In this document: positions 1 to 7,823 of the stretch, piece by piece
Position numbering within the stretch: position 1 is the stretch's first letter
How the letters are laid out: every line of letters starts with the position of its first letter
From: CAKRHR01 sp964423195
Lineage (GTDB): Bacteria > Bacillota > Clostridia > Lachnospirales > Lachnospiraceae
Direction of reading: 5' to 3'
DNA length: 8,600 nt
NCBI GenBank assembly: GCA_964423195.1
Contig: CAYRDY010000086.1
Span: 1-8,600, forward strand
Position numbers and translations under genes: made by a program
The notes under the pieces: generated by a model
Database searches by the model: none
Seen by the model: only the letters and a program-made list of their open reading frames with translations
Told to the model about the DNA's origin: nothing

Positions 1-1973
1 GGCTTCACCATCTCAATATACCAGTCGCAGAATTCCTCCCAGATAAAATCATAGATCTTCTGAACCGCGATCCCCAGTTCATATTTATCCATGTTTTCGG
101 TGGCCTCCCGCGCCAGGCTGTTGACCTTCGAGAGGATCCACTTGTCCGCCTGCGTCAAATCATCAAGGCCGACGCCGTCAATGGAAATGCCCTTCTCCTT
201 CGCGGCATCAAAATTCATCAGGATAAAGCGAGAGGCGTTCCACACCTTGTTGGCAAAATTGCGGCTGGCCTCCACCCGCTCCCAGTAAAAGCGCATATCA
301 TTGCCCGGCGCGTTGCCGGTGATCAGCGTCAGGCGCAGGGCGTCCGCGCCGTACTTGTCGATGACCTCAAGCGGGTCGATGCCGTTGCCGAGGGACTTGC
401 TCATCTTGCGCCCCTGCGAATCGCGCACCAGTCCGTGGAAGATCACGGTGTGGAACGGCACCTTGCCCGTATGTTCGAGCCCGGAAAAGACCATGCGAAT
501 GACCCAGAAGAAGATGATGTCATAACCGGTCACCAGCACGCTGGTCGGGTAGAAATATTCAAGTTCTCTGGTCTTTTCCGGCCAGCCCAGAGTCGAGAAA
601 GGCCACAGCGCCGAGGAAAACCAGGTGTCCAGGGTATCCTCATCCTGTGTCAGGTGCGTGTGCCCGCATTTCGGGCAGACGTCAGGCATCTGCGCCGCGA
701 CGACGACCTCGCCGCACTTGTCACAGTAATAAGCCGGAATCCGGTGCCCCCACCAGATCTGCCTGGAGATGCACCAGTCGCGGATGTTTTCCAGCCAGTT
801 CATATAAGTCTTCTCCATGCGCTCCGGCACCAGCCTGATCTGGCCGGACCTGACCGCCTCGATGGCCGGTTTGGCCAGCTCGTCCATCCGCACGAACCAC
901 TGCTGTTTGACCATCGGCTCGACCGTGGTCTTGCAGCGGTCATGGATGCCGACATTGTGCGAGTGGTCGGCCACCTTGACGAGCAGCCCCATCGCGTCCA
1001 GATCAGCGACGATCGCCCGTCTCGCCTCATACCGATCCATGCCGGCGTATTTGCCGCCCATCTCATTGATGGTGGCGTCGTCATTCATCACATTGATCTC
1101 CGGCAGATGATGGCGCTTGCCGACCTCGAAATCATTCGGGTCATGCGCCGGGGTGATCTTTACACAGCCGGTCCCGAAATCTTTGTCGACGTAGTCATCG
1201 GCGATCACCGGAATCTCCCGATTGACCAACGGCAGCATCAGGGTCTTGCCGATCAGATGACGGTAGCGATCATCCTCCGGATTGACAGCCACCGCCGTAT
1301 CGCCGAGCATGGTTTCCGGACGCGTGGTCGCGATCTCTACAAAGCCTTCCTCGCCGACGATCGGGTATTTGATGTGCCAGAAATGTCCCGCCTGCTCCAC
1401 ATGCTCCACCTCGGCGTCGGAGATCGACGTCCGGCAGACCGGACACCAGTTGACGATGCGGGAACCCTTGTAGATATACCCCTTATTGTACATATTGATA
1501 AAGGCTTCCACGACCGCCCTGGAGCAACCCTCGTCCATGGTAAAGCGCTCGCGCTCCCAGTCGGCGGATGAGCCCAGTTTTTTCAGCTGATTGATGATGC
1601 GGCTGCCGTACTCCTCTTTCCACTTCCAGGCCTCTTTCAAAAAGCCCTCGCGCCCCAGCGCGTCCTTGTCGATGCCCTCGCTTCTCAGCTTTTCCGTGAC
1701 CTTGACCTCCGTGGCGATCGCGGAGTGATCCGTCCCCGGCTGCCACAGCGCGTTGTAGCCCTGCATTCTCTTATAACGAATCAGTATATCCTGCATGGTA
1801 TTGTCCAGCGCGTGCCCCATATGCAGCTGTCCGGTGACGTTCGGCGGCGGCATCACGATCGTAAACGGCTCCTTTGTCTCATCCACCTCCGCGTGGAAAT
1901 ACCCCTTTTCCATCCATCGGTCATAAATTTTCTTTTCAATCTTTGACGGGTCATAATTCTTCTCTAACTGCAT
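1..1973 (-). CDS. valS: Valyl-tRNA synthetase, N-terminal ~657 residues (3' end outside window)
   Basis: This class I aminoacyl-tRNA synthetase charges tRNA-Val with valine in the cytoplasm and hydrolyses mischarged Thr-tRNA. Reading the minus strand from the ATG at 1973 gives one uninterrupted frame to the window edge. The ATP-binding HIGH motif is present as PPPNVTGQLHMGHAL (HMGH at residues 51-54), followed by GTDHSAIATEV near 80-90. The CP1 editing domain shows TTRPETMLGDTAVAV from residue 216. Two CxxC pairs (C417/C420 and C433/C436) form a probable zinc knuckle. KMSKS is at residues 523-527 (bases 393-407). The left edge cuts the protein in the anticodon-binding helical domain; bacterial ValRS is usually about 880 residues, so roughly a quarter is missing. 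A GGAAG/GCAGGA Shine-Dalgarno lies just upstream of the ATG. The gene follows the Hsp70-like gene in the same direction. The product is certain; the upstream context depends on the assembly gap at 2010-2109. Confidence 0.97.
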   Translation of the reverse strand, partial: MQLEKNYDPSKIEKKIYDRWMEKGYFHAEVDETKEPFTIVMPPPNVTGQLHMGHALDNTMQDILIRYKRMQGYNALWQPGTDHSAIATEVKVTEKLRSEGIDKDALGREGFLKEAWKWKEEYGSRIINQLKKLGSSADWERERFTMDEGCSRAVVEAFINMYNKGYIYKGSRIVNWCPVCRTSISDAEVEHVEQAGHFWHIKYPIVGEEGFVEIATTRPETMLGDTAVAVNPEDDRYRHLIGKTLMLPLVNREIPVIADDYVDKDFGTGCVKITPAHDPNDFEVGKRHHLPEINVMNDDATINEMGGKYAGMDRYEARRAIVADLDAMGLLVKVADHSHNVGIHDRCKTTVEPMVKQQWFVRMDELAKPAIEAVRSGQIRLVPERMEKTYMNWLENIRDWCISRQIWWGHRIPAYYCDKCGEVVVAAQMPDVCPKCGHTHLTQDEDTLDTWFSSALWPFSTLGWPEKTRELEYFYPTSVLVTGYDIIFFWVIRMVFSGLEHTGKVPFHTVIFHGLVRDSQGRKMSKSLGNGIDPLEVIDKYGADALRLTLITGNAPGNDMRFYWERVEASRNFANKVWNASRFILMNFDAAKEKGISIDGVGLDDLTQADKWILSKVNSLAREATENMDKYELGIAVQKIYDFIWEEFCDWYIEMVK

Positions 1974-2164
1974 TATCCTGCTTCCTTTCTGTCGAAACTC
2001 TGTTTATCCNNNNNNNNNNNNNNNNNNNNNNNNNNNNNNNNNNNNNNNNNNNNNNNNNNNNNNNNNNNNNNNNNNNNNNNNNNNNNNNNNNNNNNNNNNN
2101 NNNNNNNNNAATTCTTCTCTAACTGCATTATCCTGCTTCCTTTCTGTCGAAACTCTGTTTATCC
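1955..2164. repeat. Exact 55-bp duplication flanking the N gap (contig-end overlap)
   Basis: Copy 1 is 1955-2009 and copy 2 is 2110-2164. They are identical over 55 bases and both abut the N run exactly. Each copy holds the valS ribosome binding site, the start codon and the first six codons (MQLEKN on the minus strand; ATG at 1973 in copy 1 and at 2128 in copy 2). A length of exactly 55 with both copies ending at the gap is the signature of adjacent de Bruijn graph edges sharing a k=55 node. It should be treated as one locus present once in the genome, not as a biological repeat. Confidence 0.85.
2010..2109. other. Scaffold gap of exactly 100 N, probably artefactual
   Basis: Exactly 100 undetermined bases, the conventional placeholder for a gap of unknown size. 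The 55 bases ending at 2009 are identical to the 55 bases starting at 2110, so the flanking contigs overlap rather than being separated. The most economical reading is that the N run and one 55-base copy should be deleted, joining base 2009 directly to base 2165. A true tandem duplication with missing sequence between the copies cannot be excluded from this window alone. Confidence 0.9.
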
Positions 2165-2182
2165 TGCACGCTTTCTGTCAAA
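2129..2182 (-). repeat. Imperfect 23-bp direct repeat, 31-bp period, in the valS leader
   Basis: On the plus strand TATCCTGC-nnn-CTTTCTGTC occurs at 2129-2151 and again at 2160-2182, with 19 of 23 positions matching. On the minus strand each unit reads GACAGAAAG-nnn-GCAGGATA. The unit next to the start codon is the valS ribosome binding region. The upstream unit resembles the same site but is followed by AACAG instead of ATGCAG, so it has no start codon. Copy 2 of the repeat straddles the contig junction at 2164/2165. It may be an old slippage duplication of the valS translation-initiation region; a regulatory role is possible but unsupported. Confidence 0.6.
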
Positions 2183-2197
2183 TAATTGCCAAATTTT

Positions 2198-4267
2198 TTA
2201 ATCACCACCGCGGTAAACTTCTCTCAGCTGTTCCAGCATCGCCAATGCCTTCCGGTCATCCGTGATGGCATTCACCGAAATGCCGGCCTCCGCCGCATCA
2301 TACGCGCGGACCAGTTCCCCGACAAACGCGTCCGACAGTTTAAATTCACCGACCGCGTCGAAAAACGCGGACTCGTCGCCGCCCATCTTCAGCGCCCAGA
2401 GATAGCACTTCAGGGATTCGACATTTTTATTCAGAAGATACGCCTGCCTGAAGGCGGCGGCCGCGGACCTGAAATTCATCAACCGCATCCAAGCCGCGCC
2501 CAGGTTGTGATAGACATTCCCCCGGAACTCGTCGGTCATGCGCTCGTCGTCCCCAAGCTGACCGATCACCGCCGTATAGGCGGAAATCGCCTCCATATAG
2601 CGCCCGAAGCGCACCAGATTGTCGCCCTGAATCTTTTTTGTCTCCAGCGGATCCTGGTGCTCGATCTCATCCATCCGCGCGCTCAGCCGCATATAATCCT
2701 CATTGCTGCAGTAGTCGGCATAGCTCATCAGGCGAAGCACCATCGTCTTCACCGACGCGTTATTTCTCTTCAGGCTGCGAAGATCATTTGCCAGCGAGCC
2801 CTCCTGCAGCGCCTTGTCGATCCAGTAGATCAGCTCCTCGCTGAAATCTTCCGCCGTAATCGCGTAAATATTATTGTAGATATAGTAGCAGAGCTCCTCC
2901 AGGGAATAGACCTTCGTTCGGCTGATATAGAAATAAAATGGGATCCTCTCCGGCAGTTCCCGCAGAAAGACCAGGCGGCCCTGCTCCCTGAAGCGCTTAT
3001 CGCTCTCATACTCGGCCACATTGATGCGGCGCTTCCATACCTTGCCGCTCGGCGGGTAAATGCTTCCAAAGCCCATGTCCGTCATCGTAAAATCACAGAT
3101 GGACGCGCTCTCAAAAGACGCCTCCGCCCGGATGATGACCGTGCGGTTGTCCCTCTCAGGCAGATCCTCCAGCTTGAGCGGAATCAGCGTCTCGGCGTCG
3201 CTTGTCAGATCACGCACCCGAAAGACAACCGTGTCCGTGCCGTCCATGACAAAGGAAGTGCTGCTGCCCACATTGTACCAGGCCGAGCCGGCGGACACCA
3301 GCTCGCGGCGCACCGTCTCCCGGTTGATCGTGCCCTTCAGATAGATGTTCACCGGCACGATATCGTCGTTCAGGGCAATGAAGCGCTTAAACTGCCCGCC
3401 GCTCTGATCGAGGCGCCCGCTGTAACAGGCCCCCGCCGCGTAGACATTCTCCTCGTAGAAAACCTTGCGCCCGCTGCAGAGCCTGCGCTTGGCGTCATTG
3501 AGCCATGTCATGGCAAATCCCCTGCCGGTCAGATAGATCGTGGAGATCAATTTCTTCGCCAAGACCTGATTGAGCACCTCCGCAAAACTGTGATCCAGAT
3601 CCTCCGGGCTCCCCGTATCAAGCATCTGTGCGCTCATATACATTTTCAGGGGATAAACCTGTGCCTGCACCACCACGGGCTGATGTTTTTTCGATATCGA
3701 CAGATGACAATAATTCAGGCCGTCATCATCATACTCAAAAAGGCCGACGTCGTGCGTCCAGAGCTCCTTCTTCTGGCTCAGTGCGTAATATTCATAGCTG
3801 GCGATATTGCTCTGAACGCGCAGACATTTTGGGTCAACCCCAAACATTGCCGCGTTCTCCGTGATGTCGGCCATGATCGCCTTGTTCACATGGCCCAGAG
3901 AGACCGTCATGTAAGTGATCTCGCTGTGCTCAAAGGCGGCCGAAAAACTCTTAAGCGACTCCCGCAAAAACAGGCACACCAGCGTCTTTTTCTCAAATCG
4001 TTCCCCGCCGGCACTGATGACGGGTGATGACTCGTAATCATCCACAAAATTCGTCAGAAGCGTGCCCCGGCCCTCTTTGGCCGCCTCCTGGGCCTCATAT
4101 CCGCAGAGCCAGCTGTCCTCCGCCACCCGGCACAGCGCCGTCGGCAGCTGTGTCCGGCCGCCGTCAAACACCGCGTTTTCGACCGTGTCCGCCTTTTCGT
4201 CGCACCAGCTGATCCTCGAATTGCGGCTGCCAAGGTCATATCCGATGATTAAATGATTATTTTCCAT
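2198..4267 (-). CDS. Hsp70/actin-fold ATPase-like protein with C-terminal TPRs (DUF5716-like)
   Basis: A 689-residue protein of unknown role, probably cytoplasmic: no signal peptide or membrane segment is visible. Residues 1 to about 385 look like an actin/Hsp70-type nucleotide-binding fold. A phosphate-1-like motif IIGYDLGSRNSRISW sits at 7-21, a degenerate phosphate-2-like segment DVGLFEYDDDGLNY at 173-186, and an adenosine-type motif IYLTGRGFAMTWL at 244-256, followed by ENVYAAGACYSG near 273-284. Residues about 390-450 are beta-rich. The C-terminal part is helical, with TPR-like units at about 544-570 (GDNLVRFGRYMEAISAY) and 584-613 (NLGAAWMRLMNFRSAAAAF). It differs from DnaK in its shorter ATPase region, missing glycine-rich phosphate-2 loop and TPR tail in place of a canonical substrate-binding domain. 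From memory it resembles the Lachnospiraceae family DUF5716; this was not checked. It starts 11 nt after the upstream gene's stop and is followed by valS, so a shared transcript is likely. Confidence 0.85.
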   Translation of the reverse strand: MENNHLIIGYDLGSRNSRISWCDEKADTVENAVFDGGRTQLPTALCRVAEDSWLCGYEAQEAAKEGRGTLLTNFVDDYESSPVISAGGERFEKKTLVCLFLRESLKSFSAAFEHSEITYMTVSLGHVNKAIMADITENAAMFGVDPKCLRVQSNIASYEYYALSQKKELWTHDVGLFEYDDDGLNYCHLSISKKHQPVVVQAQVYPLKMYMSAQMLDTGSPEDLDHSFAEVLNQVLAKKLISTIYLTGRGFAMTWLNDAKRRLCSGRKVFYEENVYAAGACYSGRLDQSGGQFKRFIALNDDIVPVNIYLKGTINRETVRRELVSAGSAWYNVGSSTSFVMDGTDTVVFRVRDLTSDAETLIPLKLEDLPERDNRTVIIRAEASFESASICDFTMTDMGFGSIYPPSGKVWKRRINVAEYESDKRFREQGRLVFLRELPERIPFYFYISRTKVYSLEELCYYIYNNIYAITAEDFSEELIYWIDKALQEGSLANDLRSLKRNNASVKTMVLRLMSYADYCSNEDYMRLSARMDEIEHQDPLETKKIQGDNLVRFGRYMEAISAYTAVIGQLGDDERMTDEFRGNVYHNLGAAWMRLMNFRSAAAAFRQAYLLNKNVESLKCYLWALKMGGDESAFFDAVGEFKLSDAFVGELVRAYDAAEAGISVNAITDDRKALAMLEQLREVYRGGD

Positions 4268-4281
4268 AGCCGCGTCTCCTA
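4267..4281 (-). promoter_or_regulatory. Shine-Dalgarno overlapping the preceding stop codon (coupling site)
   Basis: On the minus strand the upstream gene's TAG stop (4281-4279) is part of TAGGAGA. AGGAG at 4280-4276 therefore serves as ribosome binding site for the ATG at 4267, with an 8-nt spacer. The terminating ribosome covers the next initiation site, which favours translational coupling and a fixed ratio of the two products. Confidence 0.75.
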
Positions 4282-7200
4282 CTGAATGAGTGTAAACAAT
4301 TTCTTTGTCAGGCTGCGCTTTTTCTCATACCGGCAAAGCGCCTCCCGAAGCTCCTCCATCCGGCCCTCGCCGGCCAGCGTCAGCATATGGTCAAGCTGCG
4401 ATCTGCCGCCGCTCTCCTTGTGGATTTTTCCCCTGACCACGGTCGTACCCGTCACACGCGCCTGACCGCCGCTCTCCTCGCGGATATAGTATTCCAGTCG
4501 CTCGTCGGCAAACAGCGTCAGAGCCTTCACAAAGATGCCGCCAAAGGCATTGTGCATCTCCTCCTCCGTATAGGCATCCGGCTCATGGCCGCCGCTTCGG
4601 ATCTTATAGCAGAGCGTCACCGCGGCCTTCGGATTTGTCCTAAAAGCGATATAGGTCCTGTCAAGCATCTCGCCCGGCAGCTGCTCCAGCCCGGCAAAGG
4701 CCTTGAAGAACGGCAGCGTCATGCCGCGCTCCATATATTTTTCGACGGCGGGAACAATCCACGCGGCGTGCGCCTGCACCTGTTCCTCCGTCCGCGCGTA
4801 GTATTTGAGCAGCGCCAGATTGCACACATCGGAGGCGGTGTGCATCTGCCCCTCCTCGATCTCCAGGTAGTTGAAGAGCGCATCGTCGACCGCCTCATCG
4901 CGGACGACATATTTGCAGGCGAAAAAGGCCAGAAACGCCCGAACGATCTTCGTATCCGGCTTTTGCCGGTAATAGGACGCAAAAACGCTGAAGGCATCCG
5001 GAATCGGCGTCTCGGCGAACAGCATCTGACACAATAGCCTCCCCTCCAGCTCGTGGGCGTCGACCTCGAAATTGCGGGCGGCCACCCAGATCGCGTACAT
5101 CTCCTTCGTCGTCCCCAGATAATATTTGTTCAGGTATTCGAGGATCATATCGTCATATTTGCCGCATGAAAAGGCGTAATAGGCCATCTCCCTCAGCAGC
5201 GGATCCTCCTCAAAATTTCTCTCTCTGATTTTTCTTGAGCACAGCCGCATGATCTTTTTATCCTGGATATTGTCGTAGCCATAATCTCTGACCGCCTCGT
5301 AGGCCAGATCGTACAGCCCGCGCTGGATATAGTACTCGATGATGTTGCCGCGCTCGGCGCTGTCGAGCATGCTGATGTCCAGCTGCAGCAGATATTTCTC
5401 CAGCGTCTCGCCCTCGTAATTGTCATAGTAAAAATCAATCAAATTTTTCAGGATATTTTTCTTAAACTGCCTGCCGACGTTCGGGATCCTCAGCGTCTGT
5501 TTGTAAATCTCGATCGAGTGCTCGTCGCTCTTCTGATAGCGGACGGCGCGCTCGCTCCGGTTGAGCAGTACCATAGGATTTTCGACATTCTGCGCCGCGC
5601 AGGCCCTGACATAATCCGCGGTATCCAAAAGCTGCCGCTCCTCACAGGCGATCGTGCCGCTGTAACGGCATTCCATCCTGTCGACAAAGATCAGGTAATA
5701 GTCCTCCATGTAAATGTCGGCATAGGCCCGCCCGTCCACAATTTTATAGGTCCTCGCGCCCTCCATGTCCCGATGGGAGACGATGACGTGCGTGATCCAC
5801 GGATTGTCGACGATGATCTCCCGCTTGAACAAGACATTCGGCAACAGGGACGCGACCTTGGCGCTGATCTTGTCCTTATCGATAAAATAGCGGTAGAGAA
5901 CGGCCATGTTTTCATTGATATAGCCCTTGCCGAGCTGCTCATGGGTAAATGCCTTGATGATATTCTCGTAATCTCTGAAAATTCTGGCATGCGCCTCGCG
6001 GTGTTCCACCACATAGGCATACAGAAAAGCCTTCTGCTCCCTGGAGAGCTGGTTGTCATAGTTGAAATAGATCAGCACGGCCATCGGAATATCCCCGCTC
6101 TGATCCGCGGTCAGGGATCGCATATAATTTTCATACAAGCCCTGATTTTTGAGGGAGGACAATATGCCGCGCCTGTACCACAGATGATCCTCCGGCGATA
6201 CGCGGTCCCCGCGAATCAGCAGGGCAACGATTCCGGAGAGCATCTGACGGTTCTGATACGTCTCGTAGAGACGAATCAGCGTCCGCAGTGCCAGGGCGCT
6301 GAACTTCCGCCCCAAAACCGCGATATCCGCAAAGCGGTCGGCGACCTCCTCCCGGACACAATGATTGCGCGCCGCCCAGGCGATGAGCTGAATCTCAAAA
6401 TCATCAAACTCACGGAGCAGCGACGGATTATCGTTGACCGCCTGGATGGCCTCCCAGTAGAGCAGACGGCTGTGACAGCCCCTCTCAAACTGCTCTCTGA
6501 TCAGCGCGTACTTTCTGGACGGCATGATATTCTCCGACATTTTCAGCTTCAGCCAGAGGATCTCCCCGGAACTGTAGGAGCTGTCGTCATAGCCGTCGAT
6601 CTGATCCCTGGCAAAGCGCGTGTAACTCTCATCCTCGCGGCAGAGCGCGCTTAAGTAGAGGAAATAGCAGTACTGCGCGACCGATTTGAGACGGACTTCC
6701 CGGCCGTTGATGCCTGAGAGAATCTTCTCCGCCTGAGGCAGATTGTCGCACAAAATATGAAAATGCGCCTCATAGAGCGCATAGATCAGCGCGCTGCTGC
6801 GGTTGCGGCAGCAGTCGATGGCCTCGCGCGTCTTTCGGATCCAGTCCGCCTTCTCGATCGCGCCGGCCTGCAGTTTTGAGAAGAGGTCGTAAATCTCGTA
6901 GATACTCTCGTTGATGGACCGCCGCCGGCTGTCTTGATGGCTTTTGTAGGATTTGACACAGCTGACATTGACCGCGATCTCCTGATTGACCGTCCGGACA
7001 ATGATCTTCCCATAATTGTTGCCGTAGCGGAAGAACGCGGGGTCGATGATATACTCCAATTCATAATAGCTGCCGAGAAAATCCTCGGTCGTCAGCTCTT
7101 TTTTGTAGACATGGATAAAGTCGCCCACCACGGAGATATACAGCTTTTGATATCCCCACTGGTTTTTCTCGATCACCAGGCGCTCGCTGATCACCTCGCT

Positions 7201-7812
7201 CAGGTCCTCGTATTCGATTGAGTCCTGAGAAATGTGGATCTCGATGCCGCGCTTTTTCTTGACCGTGCACAGAAACTCCTCCATGGCCTGATTGATATTT
7301 TTGCTCTGGACAAGCATCTCGTAGATATGCGCGTATTTTTTGTTGACCAGAAAGACGCGCTCAAAGTTCGGCGTCCTGAAGATCTTGACGGCCTCGTGCC
7401 AGTTCGCCTGCGCTAACTCCGTAAACTGCGTCAGATCCCGGATCGGCCCGATGCTCGTATCGCAAAACGGCTGACAGACCGTGACCCGAAACGGCACCTC
7501 AATCTCCCCGCCGTTGCTGATGATGCTGAAATGCCCCTCGACGATCTCTCCCACAGCCAGCGCCGTGGCGTCAAAAGTGTAGCGCACATGGATATTCTGC
7601 ATGATGTAATCATTGGTGCGAAGCCGCATCAGCTTGCTGGACGAAAAAATCATCGCCCTGATCTCCACGCCGTTGGCGCTCTTCACGTCAAAGCTCCCCT
7701 CATATTTTTTCCCGGCTTCCACTTCAAACGCTATCTTTTCCTCGGAAACCACGATTTCCGGATTCTCATATTCAAAAACGCCCTTCGCCAGCAGGTTAAT
7801 CTTTTCCTTCAT
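4279..7812 (-). CDS. Giant cytoplasmic beta-sandwich/helical-repeat protein (DUF5717-like)
   Basis: A 1177-residue protein of unknown function. The ATG at 7812 (MKEKINLLAKG) is preferred over an in-frame GTG at 7824, because the AAGAGGTG ribosome binding site at 7831-7824 overlaps that GTG and is placed for the ATG. Two related beta-sandwich-like modules are visible at about residues 20-113 and 191-289. Both end with a Tyr-x-hydrophobic-Asp stretch, then a Gly-containing strand and an alternating-valine strand (GGEIEVPFRVTV; NQEIAVNVSCV). They are separated by a helical segment. Residues about 300-660 and 740-1090 are helical and rich in TPR/HEAT-like pairs. Between them, about 662-727 is a beta-strand module including ITHVIVSHRDMEG and GRAYADIYMEDYYLIFVD. 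There is no signal peptide, membrane helix or recognisable catalytic motif. From memory it resembles family DUF5717, typically found beside DUF5716; unverified. First gene of the leftward operon; a scaffold role is inference. Confidence 0.85.
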   Translation of the reverse strand: MKEKINLLAKGVFEYENPEIVVSEEKIAFEVEAGKKYEGSFDVKSANGVEIRAMIFSSSKLMRLRTNDYIMQNIHVRYTFDATALAVGEIVEGHFSIISNGGEIEVPFRVTVCQPFCDTSIGPIRDLTQFTELAQANWHEAVKIFRTPNFERVFLVNKKYAHIYEMLVQSKNINQAMEEFLCTVKKKRGIEIHISQDSIEYEDLSEVISERLVIEKNQWGYQKLYISVVGDFIHVYKKELTTEDFLGSYYELEYIIDPAFFRYGNNYGKIIVRTVNQEIAVNVSCVKSYKSHQDSRRRSINESIYEIYDLFSKLQAGAIEKADWIRKTREAIDCCRNRSSALIYALYEAHFHILCDNLPQAEKILSGINGREVRLKSVAQYCYFLYLSALCREDESYTRFARDQIDGYDDSSYSSGEILWLKLKMSENIMPSRKYALIREQFERGCHSRLLYWEAIQAVNDNPSLLREFDDFEIQLIAWAARNHCVREEVADRFADIAVLGRKFSALALRTLIRLYETYQNRQMLSGIVALLIRGDRVSPEDHLWYRRGILSSLKNQGLYENYMRSLTADQSGDIPMAVLIYFNYDNQLSREQKAFLYAYVVEHREAHARIFRDYENIIKAFTHEQLGKGYINENMAVLYRYFIDKDKISAKVASLLPNVLFKREIIVDNPWITHVIVSHRDMEGARTYKIVDGRAYADIYMEDYYLIFVDRMECRYSGTIACEERQLLDTADYVRACAAQNVENPMVLLNRSERAVRYQKSDEHSIEIYKQTLRIPNVGRQFKKNILKNLIDFYYDNYEGETLEKYLLQLDISMLDSAERGNIIEYYIQRGLYDLAYEAVRDYGYDNIQDKKIMRLCSRKIRERNFEEDPLLREMAYYAFSCGKYDDMILEYLNKYYLGTTKEMYAIWVAARNFEVDAHELEGRLLCQMLFAETPIPDAFSVFASYYRQKPDTKIVRAFLAFFACKYVVRDEAVDDALFNYLEIEEGQMHTASDVCNLALLKYYARTEEQVQAHAAWIVPAVEKYMERGMTLPFFKAFAGLEQLPGEMLDRTYIAFRTNPKAAVTLCYKIRSGGHEPDAYTEEEMHNAFGGIFVKALTLFADERLEYYIREESGGQARVTGTTVVRGKIHKESGGRSQLDHMLTLAGEGRMEELREALCRYEKKRSLTKKLFTLIQ

Positions 7813-7823
7813 GTGACCGCACA

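Noticed and set aside
435..1571. Long plus-strand open frame opposite valS
   Set aside because: It is the antisense shadow of valS, sharing its wobble positions. The minus-strand product is unambiguous and the plus product has low-complexity, His/Arg/Asp-rich composition.
1955..2164. Biological tandem duplication of the valS start
   Set aside because: The exact 55-base length, complete identity and ends flush with the 100-N run point to an assembly overlap instead.
2176..2181. TTGACA on the minus strand as a valS promoter
   Set aside because: No acceptable -10 at 16-18 nt; the nearest candidate, TAAACA, is at only 14 nt. The hexamer also falls in the 23-bp repeat.
2186..4027. 613-codon plus-strand open frame opposite the Hsp70-like gene
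   Set aside because: A mirror of the GC-biased minus-strand gene. It begins in the intergenic spacer with no good ribosome site, and the product resembles no family.
5518..6654. 378-codon plus-strand open frame opposite the 1177-aa gene
   Set aside because: Antisense shadow in the same wobble phase; no ribosome binding site or recognisable motif.
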